From the NCBI RefSeq assembly GCF_044797955.1, contig NZ_CP085211.1, positions 1,426,001-1,490,000 of the forward strand: a stretch of DNA of 64,000 bases, read 5' to 3'. This document shows positions 53,364-61,400 of the stretch, piece after piece. This stretch comes from Idiomarina seosinensis_A. GTDB lineage: Bacteria; Pseudomonadota; Gammaproteobacteria; Enterobacterales; Alteromonadaceae. The first letter of the stretch is position 1. Every line of letters begins with the position of its first letter. A program made the translations under genes and the position numbers. The notes beneath the pieces are model-generated. The model was not told the origin of the DNA, did no database searches, and saw only the letters and a program-made list of their open reading frames with translations.

Positions 53364-55541
53364 ATGAATACACATAAGCTGTTGATTATTGATGACGATG
53401 AGCAGATAGGCGAAATGCTCAAAACCATTGCTGAGCAATGCGGTTTCCACGTCATCTTTACCGACACGGCACTGGCTTTTTATGAACAACTGAGCTTGTT
53501 TGAGCCCGACCTCATTATGGTCGACTTAATTATGCCCGATGTTGATGGCGTGCAACTTATCGAGCGACTGGCCGATATCAACCACAACGCCAAGCTCATT
53601 ATTATCAGCGGCGCCGGCAAGCGAGTTGTTAATTCCTCTGCAGTATCCGCCCAGGAGCATGGTATGGAAATCGCGGGTGTGCTGAATAAACCATTCAGAA
53701 CTGCGGAAGCCCGCCAGGTGTTGACCGACTTTATCAAGCACAATCGCCGCCGTCGCCCAACGGCAAAAGAAAAAATAGCTCCTGCGCAGGATCACTGGTT
53801 TCCGGGTGAAGATGATTTACAGCAGGCACTGGACAGCGGCCTCATTAATGCACATTTTCAGCCAAAAATCAGCAGCCATACTAAACTGCTGCTGGGTTTT
53901 GAGGTACTCGCTCGCTGGCATGACGAGGAACATGGTGGGGTCAGGCCAGATTACTTTATCCAGTTAGCTGAACGCACTCATCAAATTGACAGTCTGACGC
54001 GACTCGTTTTTGACCAGGCAATGTGTTGGTTTGCCCGGCTAAGTAGAACAGTCAATCCAGACCAGTCAATGACACTGACAATGGAACCAGACAACTTAAC
54101 CATAGCGGTTAATATTTCTGTGGTTAATCTACAGAACCGGCTGTTGCCCGACGAACTGTCTGACTGCTGTGAGCAGCATGGAGTCTCGCCACAGCAGGTT
54201 ATCTTAGAAGTTACTGAAACAGCAGCTATGGAAAACCCGACCGAAATGCTGGATATCCTGACGCGTCTACGAATCAAAGGCTTCGGTCTGGCCATTGATG
54301 ACTTTGGAGTCGGTTATTCTTCTCTTATCCAACTGGCCCGGCTGCCCTTTTCGGAGCTGAAAGTGGATCGATCCTTTGTTATGACCGGTGATGAGTCAGC
54401 AGAATCAAGGGCGGTTATAAAAAGCGTGGTGAACCTGGCCAAAAGCCTTGGTTTAAAGTCCGTTGCTGAGGGAGTAGAAAGCCATGCCATGCGACGCTAC
54501 CTGGACCAGATTGGCTGCGACATACTGCAGGGATTTGCCATTGCTAAACCAATGGCCGCCGAACCGTGCGAAGTGTGGATAGAAGAATATTATCAGACTA
54601 TGGAGCAACAACGTGTTAAAGCGCTGAAGACGCTGGATATTCTTGATACGCCGGAAGAGTATCGATTTGATCGTATCACCCGCTTAGCCAAGCGATTGTT
54701 CGACGTTCCTGTTGCGCTTATCTCTTTTGTTGATGTGGAACGCCAATGGTTTAAATCGCATCCGGATTTTGATTTACCGGAGACGCCGCGGGAGTTTTCT
54801 TTTTGCGCCCATGCGTTAGGCTTTCAGGAAGTGTTTGTGGTTAACAATGCCAGTGAACACCCGCGGTTCAGGAATAATGAGCTGGTGACAGATGCCGATA
54901 AACCGATCCGGTTTTATGCCGGATGTCCATTACAGATGCCTGGCGGTGAGCGCCTTGGCACATTATGTTTAATTGATAGTGAACCCCGCCATTTCAGCGA
55001 CCAGGAGAAAATCGTTCTGCAGCAGCTTGCGGCTTTGGTTGAAGAAGAGCTGGAGGCCGATGAATATCAGGATCTCGATCATTTGACTCAGTTGTTCAAT
55101 CGTTCGGCCTTTGAGCGGCGCTCCAGAAGTATGCTGACGCTGGCTGAACGCAGCCAGCTGGCCATCTATTTATTACTGATTGATATTGATGACTTTCGGC
55201 AGTTTAATGAGTTATATGGACACACAGCCGGCGACACTGCCTTAATTGCTATAGCCGATATTTTACGCGAAAACTTTCGCCAGTCGGACATTATTAGTCG
55301 TTTTTCTGGCGATGAATTCAGCGTAATGATGATTAACAAGGCCGACAGAGAAGAAATTCAACTGGCCTCGATCGTCGATCGTATTAACCAGGAAATTGAC
55401 CGGGTGATTAATCAGACACTAGCACCGAACTCACTCAAATTGACCGTTTCAACCGGTGTTGCAACAACCAGCGAAAATTCTCATTTTAGCTATTCAAAGT
55501 TGTTATACGAGGCTCAGTATCAACTGCGTCGCCGTCCTTGA
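53364..55541 (+). CDS. Response regulator with EAL, GAF and GGDEF domains
   Basis: A 725-residue cytosolic protein with the unusual order REC (1-125, phospho-Asp near 54 in MVDLIMPD), EAL (about 150-400), GAF (about 410-560) and GGDEF (565-725). EAL looks intact: GFEVLARW, NISVVNL, LEVTETAAM, AIDDFGVGYSSL, LKVDRSFV, AEGVES, QGFAIAKPM. GAF starts DILDTPEEYRFDRITRLAK. The cyclase loop is SRFSGDEFS (648-652), with an RxxD inhibitory site (RQSD) five residues before. It could both make and degrade c-di-GMP, switched by phosphorylation. The nearby hybrid kinase is a candidate partner, unproven. Confidence 0.92.
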   Translation: MNTHKLLIIDDDEQIGEMLKTIAEQCGFHVIFTDTALAFYEQLSLFEPDLIMVDLIMPDVDGVQLIERLADINHNAKLIIISGAGKRVVNSSAVSAQEHGMEIAGVLNKPFRTAEARQVLTDFIKHNRRRRPTAKEKIAPAQDHWFPGEDDLQQALDSGLINAHFQPKISSHTKLLLGFEVLARWHDEEHGGVRPDYFIQLAERTHQIDSLTRLVFDQAMCWFARLSRTVNPDQSMTLTMEPDNLTIAVNISVVNLQNRLLPDELSDCCEQHGVSPQQVILEVTETAAMENPTEMLDILTRLRIKGFGLAIDDFGVGYSSLIQLARLPFSELKVDRSFVMTGDESAESRAVIKSVVNLAKSLGLKSVAEGVESHAMRRYLDQIGCDILQGFAIAKPMAAEPCEVWIEEYYQTMEQQRVKALKTLDILDTPEEYRFDRITRLAKRLFDVPVALISFVDVERQWFKSHPDFDLPETPREFSFCAHALGFQEVFVVNNASEHPRFRNNELVTDADKPIRFYAGCPLQMPGGERLGTLCLIDSEPRHFSDQEKIVLQQLAALVEEELEADEYQDLDHLTQLFNRSAFERRSRSMLTLAERSQLAIYLLLIDIDDFRQFNELYGHTAGDTALIAIADILRENFRQSDIISRFSGDEFSVMMINKADREEIQLASIVDRINQEIDRVINQTLAPNSLKLTVSTGVATTSENSHFSYSKLLYEAQYQLRRRP

Positions 55542-55593
55542 TAATGGGCAGCAACAAGCGTCTGAATCCTTCTGTTAACAACACGAGCTGGCA

Positions 55594-56367
55594 ATGTTTA
55601 AACGGTTACGTACCTGGTTAGAAGACCGAAAAATCAAAAAAATGGGCTTTACTGACAGCGAATGGGAGTCCGCAGTAGCCGACTGGCCGGTCCTCGAAAA
55701 CTATCAGGGCTCCGAGCGCGATGCGCTGCGGAATATGACTTTTCGCTTTTTAGTGCGCAAAGATTTTGCCGGCGGCGCTGACTTTCAGTTCTCCGACGCA
55801 ATGTGCCTGAAAATAGCGACGATGGCCTGTGTCCCCGTTTTGCATCTTGGGCTGGATTGGTACGATCATTTCTACACTGTGATTATTTACGAGGGCGATT
55901 TTGTTCCTAATCGTCCCCATCAAACGGTTGACGGTGTGGTACATACAAAAAATCCGGGCTTAAGCGGCGAGGCCTGGCTGCGTGGTCCACTGATTCTGTC
56001 ATGGCAGTCCGTAGCCCAAACCGGACCTACTGCACGCAACGGCAAGCCGGGCAATGTAGTTATTCATGAATTTGCCCACAAACTGGATATGCTGCGAGAT
56101 GGTGCTAACGGGGCGCCGCCGATGCACCCTGATATGAAGCCCGGCGAGTGGCATGATATTTTTTCCGCTGCCTGGGACCGTTTACAGCAGGCTTCTCACC
56201 AGCATAAAAAGCTACCAGTCGATAGTTACTCGTTAACCAGTCCAGCTGAGTTTTTCGCTGTCTGCAGCGAAACGTTTTTTGAAGCTCCTACTCATATGAA
56301 AGCTGACATGCCCGACGTTTACCGGTTACTGAGCCAGTTCTACCGTCAAGACCCGGCTGCCGAATAA
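55594..56367 (+). CDS. mtfA: Zinc peptidase MtfA (M90 family)
   Basis: A 257-residue cytosolic zinc peptidase. The zinc helix is VVIHEFAHKLDMLRDG near 152-167 and a downstream Glu ligand region is LTSPAEFFAVCSETFFE. The N-terminal part has ENYQGSERDALRNMTFRFL. E. coli MtfA binds the Mlc repressor of glucose PTS genes and has aminopeptidase activity; no ptsG or mlc gene is near here. It is followed by a terminator shared with the convergent dps gene. Confidence 0.93.
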   Translation: MFKRLRTWLEDRKIKKMGFTDSEWESAVADWPVLENYQGSERDALRNMTFRFLVRKDFAGGADFQFSDAMCLKIATMACVPVLHLGLDWYDHFYTVIIYEGDFVPNRPHQTVDGVVHTKNPGLSGEAWLRGPLILSWQSVAQTGPTARNGKPGNVVIHEFAHKLDMLRDGANGAPPMHPDMKPGEWHDIFSAAWDRLQQASHQHKKLPVDSYSLTSPAEFFAVCSETFFEAPTHMKADMPDVYRLLSQFYRQDPAAE

Positions 56368-56370
56368 ATA

Positions 56371-56400
56371 AAAAAGGCCCAACGTTATACTGTTGGGCCT
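56371..56400 (-). terminator. Rho-independent terminator of dps (possibly bidirectional)
   Basis: AGGCCCAAC (56375-56383) and GTTGGGCCT (56392-56400) form a perfect 9-bp stem with an eight-base loop. On the minus strand the stem is followed by TTTT from the A run at 56371-56375, fitting termination of dps. It also follows the mtfA stop by a few bases. Confidence 0.85.
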
Positions 56401-56436
56401 CTGTCACTCTACCGTTCTGATAAGTGGTTTCGCGGA

Positions 56437-56964
56437 CTAATTTGTTCTTAGCTCACCTGATGAAGACTCAAGATGCGCACGAACGAACCACTGAAATTGC
56501 TCAAGCTCGGCAAGCTGGCCTGTCAGCATATCTTCCGACACTGCGTCTAACTCAGCTAACTGCTCGATACCTTCTCTGTGGTCTTTATTAACACCGTTAT
56601 AGACTTTATCTAAAGCCATAAGATGCTCAGTCACCAGCGCTTTGCCTATGGAATAATCCTCCCAGGAGCGACGTTCCGTCAGTGCCTGAGGAGTACCAAC
56701 CGGCACACCGCCCAGGGTCGCAATGCGCTCGGCAATGGTGTCCGTCATTTCCCTGACTGTTTCAACCTGGGGGTCCAGCATTTCGTGTACACCAATAAAA
56801 TTAGGGCCAACCACATTCCAGTGGATATGCTTTAAGGTCAGTTGCAAGTCAATCAGTGCAACCATACGGTTATCGAGAATGGCGATGGTTTTTTTCGCCG
56901 ATTCATCATCCATGCCCGGAGCAGTAAACTCAGCTAACTTCTCTGGTTTGTCACTCTTGTGCAT
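56437..56964 (-). CDS. dps: Dps-family ferritin-like DNA-protection protein
   Basis: A 175-residue Dps. The ferroxidase centre is visible in LKHIHWNVVGPNFIGVHEMLD (His, His, Asp) and VREMTDTIAERIATLGG (Asp, Glu) from the partner subunit. The N-terminus MHKSDKPEKLAEFTAPGMDD is charged, as in Dps that bind DNA. It stores iron and protects DNA from peroxide in stationary phase. The ribosome site AGGAGG precedes the ATG. Fur in this window suggests iron-linked biology but no box was identified. Confidence 0.95.
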   Translation of the reverse strand: MHKSDKPEKLAEFTAPGMDDESAKKTIAILDNRMVALIDLQLTLKHIHWNVVGPNFIGVHEMLDPQVETVREMTDTIAERIATLGGVPVGTPQALTERRSWEDYSIGKALVTEHLMALDKVYNGVNKDHREGIEQLAELDAVSEDMLTGQLAELEQFQWFVRAHLESSSGELRTN

Positions 56965-57041
56965 AGTTCCTCCTGTTAGATTGGATTTTTACTGTCACTT
57001 AACTATCTGGGTTATTCGCTTATTCTGTGTTCGCGAACGGC

Positions 57042-57434
57042 TCACATACGCTCTATCACCTGGTCGATCATACGTTCCAGCTGACTCATCTTTTCGCCCA
57101 GCTCGGCTTGTTTGCCACCACCAACCTGGCTGCCCGCTTCCATCTCGCGTTGAATGTCATCCAAACGTCTTTCTCTTGACTCCCGCTCGGTTCGGCTGTC
57201 TACCACATTCATATTCGCGACAATATTAGCGCGCTCTTCGGCTAGTGCATCATAAGATTGCGTGCGGGTAGAATCTGCAGGTACAGCAGCATCAGTTTGT
57301 AATTCAACGATGTCATCAGCCAACTCGCGCATCTCTTCAGCTTCATCGCCTGCTGCTTCAAAAAACTCTGGCACTGTGGTGCCTTCCGGTAAGCGGTTAA
57401 TCAGAAACTCGTTTAAGTATTGCTCTGCATTCAT
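57042..57434 (-). CDS. Acidic coiled-coil protein of unknown function
   Basis: A 130-residue soluble protein, acidic and helix-rich, with heptad-like stretches (DEAEEMRELADDIVELQ; ERESRERRLDDIQREMEAG) and a Met/Glu-rich C-terminal helix KMSQLERMIDQVIERM. No family is recognised and no signal peptide is seen. It is 77 bases upstream of dps on the same strand and 140 bases from the suc terminator region. A stress-linked role is suggested only by the neighbour. Confidence 0.6.
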   Translation of the reverse strand: MNAEQYLNEFLINRLPEGTTVPEFFEAAGDEAEEMRELADDIVELQTDAAVPADSTRTQSYDALAEERANIVANMNVVDSRTERESRERRLDDIQREMEAGSQVGGGKQAELGEKMSQLERMIDQVIERM

Positions 57435-57526
57435 AAAAATCTCCGTTTACTGCACACAAGATACTTATCTTTAAGTCTTGTCGGCTAAACGGGATCTGTC
57501 AAATGACGACCGGCTTTTCGGCATAA

Positions 57527-57552
57527 AAAAACCCGGCGCAAGGCCGGGTTTT
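57527..57552 (-). terminator. Rho-independent terminator of the suc operon
   Basis: ACCCGGC (57531-57537) and GCCGGGT (57543-57549) pair around a five-base loop. On the minus strand the stem is followed by seven T residues (57524-57530 as A on the plus strand). It lies 22 bases past the sucD stop. The plus strand also has TTTT, so it could work both ways. Confidence 0.88.
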
Positions 57553-57574
57553 GATATTTCTTTAACGACTCAGC

Positions 57575-58447
57575 TTACCAGCCAGTTTTTTCAGCCAGAG
57601 CTTTACCGATATCTGCAAGACTACGCACAGTCTTAACACCTGCCGCTTCCAGTGCAGCAAATTTCTCGTCTGCGGTACCTTTACCACCGGCAATGATGGC
57701 GCCGGCGTGGCCCATACGTTTACCCGGAGGAGCAGTAACACCTGCAATGTAGGAAACAACCGGTTTTGTGACATTATCTTTAATGTACTCTGCCGCTTCT
57801 TCTTCCGCAGTTCCGCCAATTTCACCAATCATGACAATCGCTTCAGTTTCCGGATCTTTTTCGAATAATTCCAGAATATCAATGAAGTTAGAGCCAGGGA
57901 TAGGGTCGCCACCAATACCAACACAAGTGGACTGGCCGAATCCTGCATCGGTAGTCTGCTTAACCGCTTCATAAGTCAGTGTACCTGAACGAGAAACGAT
58001 ACCTACTTTACCTTTCTGGTGAATGTGACCAGGCATGATTCCGATCTTTGACTCGTCCGGCGTAATAACACCCGGACAGTTTGGACCGATCATGCGCACA
58101 CCTTTGTGCGTCAGGTATTCTTTTACATAAAGCATATCCAGCGTAGGGATACCTTCAGTAATACAGACAATCAGTTCGATGCCCGCATCCGCCGCTTCGA
58201 TGATTGAATCTTTACAGAAAGGAGCCGGTACATAAATAACCGATGCCGTTGCACCAGTCGCTTCCACTGCTTCTTTTACTGTGTTAAATACGGGCAGGCC
58301 TAAGTGCTCTTGACCGCCTTTACCCGGAGTCACACCACCGACCATCTTCGTGCCATAGGCAATCGCTTGCTCGGAGTGGAATGTACCCTGTCCACCAGTA
58401 AAGCCCTGGCAGATGACTTTGGTATTTTTATCGATCAAAACGCTCAT
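57575..58447 (-). CDS. sucD: Succinyl-CoA synthetase alpha subunit
   Basis: A 290-residue subunit of ADP/GDP-forming succinyl-CoA ligase in the TCA cycle. It has the CoA-binding ICQGFTGGQGTFHSEQAI near 12-29 and MIGPNCPGVITPDESKIG, and the phosphohistidine loop GKRMGHAGAIIAGGKGTA with His near 247. Overlaps sucC by one base (ATG in the stop). Length matches E. coli (289). Confidence 0.97.
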   Translation of the reverse strand: MSVLIDKNTKVICQGFTGGQGTFHSEQAIAYGTKMVGGVTPGKGGQEHLGLPVFNTVKEAVEATGATASVIYVPAPFCKDSIIEAADAGIELIVCITEGIPTLDMLYVKEYLTHKGVRMIGPNCPGVITPDESKIGIMPGHIHQKGKVGIVSRSGTLTYEAVKQTTDAGFGQSTCVGIGGDPIPGSNFIDILELFEKDPETEAIVMIGEIGGTAEEEAAEYIKDNVTKPVVSYIAGVTAPPGKRMGHAGAIIAGGKGTADEKFAALEAAGVKTVRSLADIGKALAEKTGW

Positions 58448-59613
58448 TATTGACCTCCTGCCGCAGCAACCACTTTATCGGCAGCATCAGATAAGCTCTC
58501 TGCTGCGATAATGTTCAGGCCACTATCGTTCAATTTGTCTGTACCCAGTTCGGCATTATTACCTTCCAGACGAACAACGACCGGAACTTTAACGCCAACT
58601 TCTTCTACCGCACCAATGATACCTTCGGCAATCATGTCACAACGGACGATACCACCAAAGATATTAACCAATACGGCTTTCACCGAACTATCGGACAAGA
58701 TGATCTTGAACGCTTCAGAAACACGCTCTTTGGTCGCACCACCACCAACGTCAAGGAAGTTAGCTGGTTCGCCACCACTCAGTTTAACGATGTCCATAGT
58801 ACCCATCGCCAAGCCTGCACCATTAACCATACAGCCAATGTTACCGTCCAACGCCACGTAGTTTAATTCCCACTTGGCCGCTTCAGCTTCACGCGCATCG
58901 TCTTGTGAGGGATCGTGCATTTCACGGATCTTAGGCTGGCGATACAAAGCGTTACTGTCGATACCGACTTTGGCATCAAGACAATGCAGCTTACCTTCGT
59001 CAGTAATGACCAACGGGTTAATTTCGAGCAAGGCAAGATCGTAATCTTCAAACATTTTTGCCAGACCTAAGAAGATCTTGGTGAATTGTTTTACTTGATC
59101 CGGGCTTAAACCCAGTTTGAAGCCTAGTTCGCGACCCTGGTAGGGTTGTGCACCAACCGTTGGATCGATTTCAGCTTTCAGAATTTTTTCCGGAGTCTCT
59201 TCTGCAACTTTCTCGATTTCGACACCGCCTTCTGTTGACGCCATGAAGACCACTTTACGTGAACCACGGTCAACAACAGCGCCAAGATATAATTCGTCGG
59301 CAATGTCGGTGCAGCTTTCAACCAAAATCTTAGCAACCGGCTGACCATTTTCGTCGGTCTGGAAAGTCACTAAGTTTTTACCTAACCAATGTTCTGCAAA
59401 ATCGCGAACTTCATCCAGACTTTTAACTAATTTAACGCCGCCCGCTTTACCACGGCCGCCTGCGTGAACCTGACATTTGACAACCCAAACGTCACCGCCA
59501 ATACGTTTTGCCGCTTCTACTGCTTCATCAGCAGTGTCACAGGCAAAACCTTCAGATACTGGCAAACCATACTCTTTAAAGAGTTGTTTACCCTGATACT
59601 CATGCAAATTCAT
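58447..59613 (-). CDS. sucC: Succinyl-CoA synthetase beta subunit
   Basis: A 388-residue ATP-grasp subunit from the ATG at 59613 (MNLHEYQGKQLFKEYGLPVS), exactly the E. coli length; an in-frame ATG ten codons earlier at 59643 is less likely. Key motifs are KCQVHAGGRGKAGGVKLV, LEINPLVITDEGKLHCLDAK and VNIFGGIVRCDMIAEGI. It is separated from sucB by a 139-base region holding inverted repeats. Confidence 0.96.
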   Translation of the reverse strand: MNLHEYQGKQLFKEYGLPVSEGFACDTADEAVEAAKRIGGDVWVVKCQVHAGGRGKAGGVKLVKSLDEVRDFAEHWLGKNLVTFQTDENGQPVAKILVESCTDIADELYLGAVVDRGSRKVVFMASTEGGVEIEKVAEETPEKILKAEIDPTVGAQPYQGRELGFKLGLSPDQVKQFTKIFLGLAKMFEDYDLALLEINPLVITDEGKLHCLDAKVGIDSNALYRQPKIREMHDPSQDDAREAEAAKWELNYVALDGNIGCMVNGAGLAMGTMDIVKLSGGEPANFLDVGGGATKERVSEAFKIILSDSSVKAVLVNIFGGIVRCDMIAEGIIGAVEEVGVKVPVVVRLEGNNAELGTDKLNDSGLNIIAAESLSDAADKVVAAAGGQ

Positions 59614-59673
59614 GATGCTCTTCCGATTCGTTGAAACAACCAAAGCAGCTTACCTGCTGCCTACCCGAATACC

Positions 59674-59737
59674 GCGCCGAATTTTAACGTGAACGGCGCA
59701 TAAATAATAGCCGCAACACTAAAATAGCGATGCGGCT
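59674..59737. other. Inverted repeats between sucB and sucC
   Basis: GCGCCG (59674-59679) pairs with CGGCGC (59694-59699), and AGCCGCA (59709-59715) pairs with TGCGGCT (59731-59737). They lie in the 139-base gap in the suc operon. Loops are 14-15 bases and there is no strong T run on the minus strand, so these may be mRNA processing or stability elements, or a weak attenuator. Confidence 0.45.
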
Positions 59738-59752
59738 TTTTGCTCAGCGTCT

Positions 59753-61387
59753 TTAGATATCCAGGATCAGACGTTGAGGATCTTCTAACAGCTCTTTAAC
59801 GGTAACCAAAAAGCCAACCGACTGTTTGCCATCAATAATGCGATGGTCGTAAGAAAGAGCTAAGTACATCATTGGCAAGATTTCAATTTTGCCATCAACC
59901 ACCATCGCCCGCTCCTGGATCTTATGCATTCCCAGAATCGCACTTTGAGGGGGGTTAAGAATAGGCGTTGACAGCAATGACCCGAATACACCGCCATTGG
60001 TGATGGTAAAGTTACCACCCTGCATCTCATCCAGTGTCAGTTTACCATCGCGCCCTTTTACGGCTAAGTCGCGAATGCCATTTTCCATGTCGGCAATCGA
60101 CAGCTTATCGGTGTCACGCAATACCGGAGTTACCAGACCGCGTGGCGTCGAAACAGCAATGCTGATATCAAAGTAATTGTGATAAACAATGTCATCACCA
60201 TCGATTGATGCATTAACGTCAGGAAAACGTTTTAGAGCTTCAGTAACTGCTTTGACATAAAAGCCCATAAAGCCAAGACGAGTGCCGTGGGTCTCCTCAA
60301 ATTGATCTTTATACTTTTTACGAAGATCCATGATTGGCTTCATGTTGATCTCGTTAAAGGTCGTTAACATGGCCGTATCATTTTTCGCCTGCAACAAACG
60401 TTCTGCAATACGCTTACGAAGACGTGTCATCGGTACACGTTTTTGATCACGGTCACCGGAGGCTGCCGACTGTTTTGCTTGTTCTTTACTGCTCACAGCT
60501 GATTTATCTGAGTCTGATTTCTCTGATTTGCCCTTAACATGTTTTTCAACATCTTCTTTAGTAACCCGGCCGCCCTTTCCTGTGCCTTTTACATCACTGG
60601 GTTTAAGACCGTGTTCGCCTAATAAGCGACGTACTGCTGGCCCTGCTACTTCGCCGTCGCCACCATCATCATCAGAGCTCTTAGAATCATCTTTATCGTC
60701 AGATTTCTGTTCAGATTTTGACTCATCCGAACCTGAGGAAGAACCGCCTGAAGCACCGGATTCGACGACACCAATGACATCATCAGCACCAACGGTAGCA
60801 CCTTCATCGTGTTTGATTTCTACTAATACGCCATCGGCAGGCGCTACAACTTCCAGCACCACTTTATCGGTTTCGATATCAACCAGGTTCTGATCGCGCT
60901 TTACTTCGTCACCTTCTTTGACATGCCATGCAGAAATGGTGGCATCAGAAACAGATTCCGGTAACTGCGGAACGTTTACATCCAGCTTTTCACCTGAACC
61001 TTGTTTAGACCCGGACTCTTTCTTGTCCTTAGCGTCTTTAGATTCATCATCCTCAGATTCTTTATCCTTGGATTTCTTGTCGTCCGATTTTTTATCTTCC
61101 GAATCGCTGTCGTCAGACTCTTTGTCAGAATCTGAAGAGCTCTCGCCATCACCTTTTTCAAGCTTGCCGATAACTTCATCGGCTGTGACAGTGGTACCCT
61201 CTTCTGCGATTATCTCGCCCAGCACACCATCGGCTTCTGCAGTGACTTCAAGCACTACCTTATCGGTTTCGATATCAACCAGATTTTGGTCGCGCGATAC
61301 TTTATCGCCGGCCTTTACGTGCCATGTTGCGATAGTAGCATCAGCAACGGATTCGGGTAATTGAGGAACTTTAATATCAATCGCCAT
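59753..61387 (-). CDS. sucB: Dihydrolipoyl succinyltransferase E2 with two lipoyl domains
   Basis: A 544-residue E2 core of 2-oxoglutarate dehydrogenase; E. coli SucB has about 405 residues and one lipoyl domain. Two near-identical lipoyl domains are present: residues 2-78 (Lys43 in IETDKVVLE) and about 135-210 (Lys175), each followed by a Ser/Asp/Lys-rich linker (83-134, 213-246). Next comes the E1/E3-binding domain AVRRLLGEHGLKPSDV (251-286) and the catalytic domain from about 310 with LSYDHRIIDGKQS (His near 515). It transfers succinyl to CoA. It is 13 bases after sucA. Confidence 0.96.
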   Translation of the reverse strand: MAIDIKVPQLPESVADATIATWHVKAGDKVSRDQNLVDIETDKVVLEVTAEADGVLGEIIAEEGTTVTADEVIGKLEKGDGESSSDSDKESDDSDSEDKKSDDKKSKDKESEDDESKDAKDKKESGSKQGSGEKLDVNVPQLPESVSDATISAWHVKEGDEVKRDQNLVDIETDKVVLEVVAPADGVLVEIKHDEGATVGADDVIGVVESGASGGSSSGSDESKSEQKSDDKDDSKSSDDDGGDGEVAGPAVRRLLGEHGLKPSDVKGTGKGGRVTKEDVEKHVKGKSEKSDSDKSAVSSKEQAKQSAASGDRDQKRVPMTRLRKRIAERLLQAKNDTAMLTTFNEINMKPIMDLRKKYKDQFEETHGTRLGFMGFYVKAVTEALKRFPDVNASIDGDDIVYHNYFDISIAVSTPRGLVTPVLRDTDKLSIADMENGIRDLAVKGRDGKLTLDEMQGGNFTITNGGVFGSLLSTPILNPPQSAILGMHKIQERAMVVDGKIEILPMMYLALSYDHRIIDGKQSVGFLVTVKELLEDPQRLILDI

Positions 61388-61400
61388 GGTTCATCTTCAC

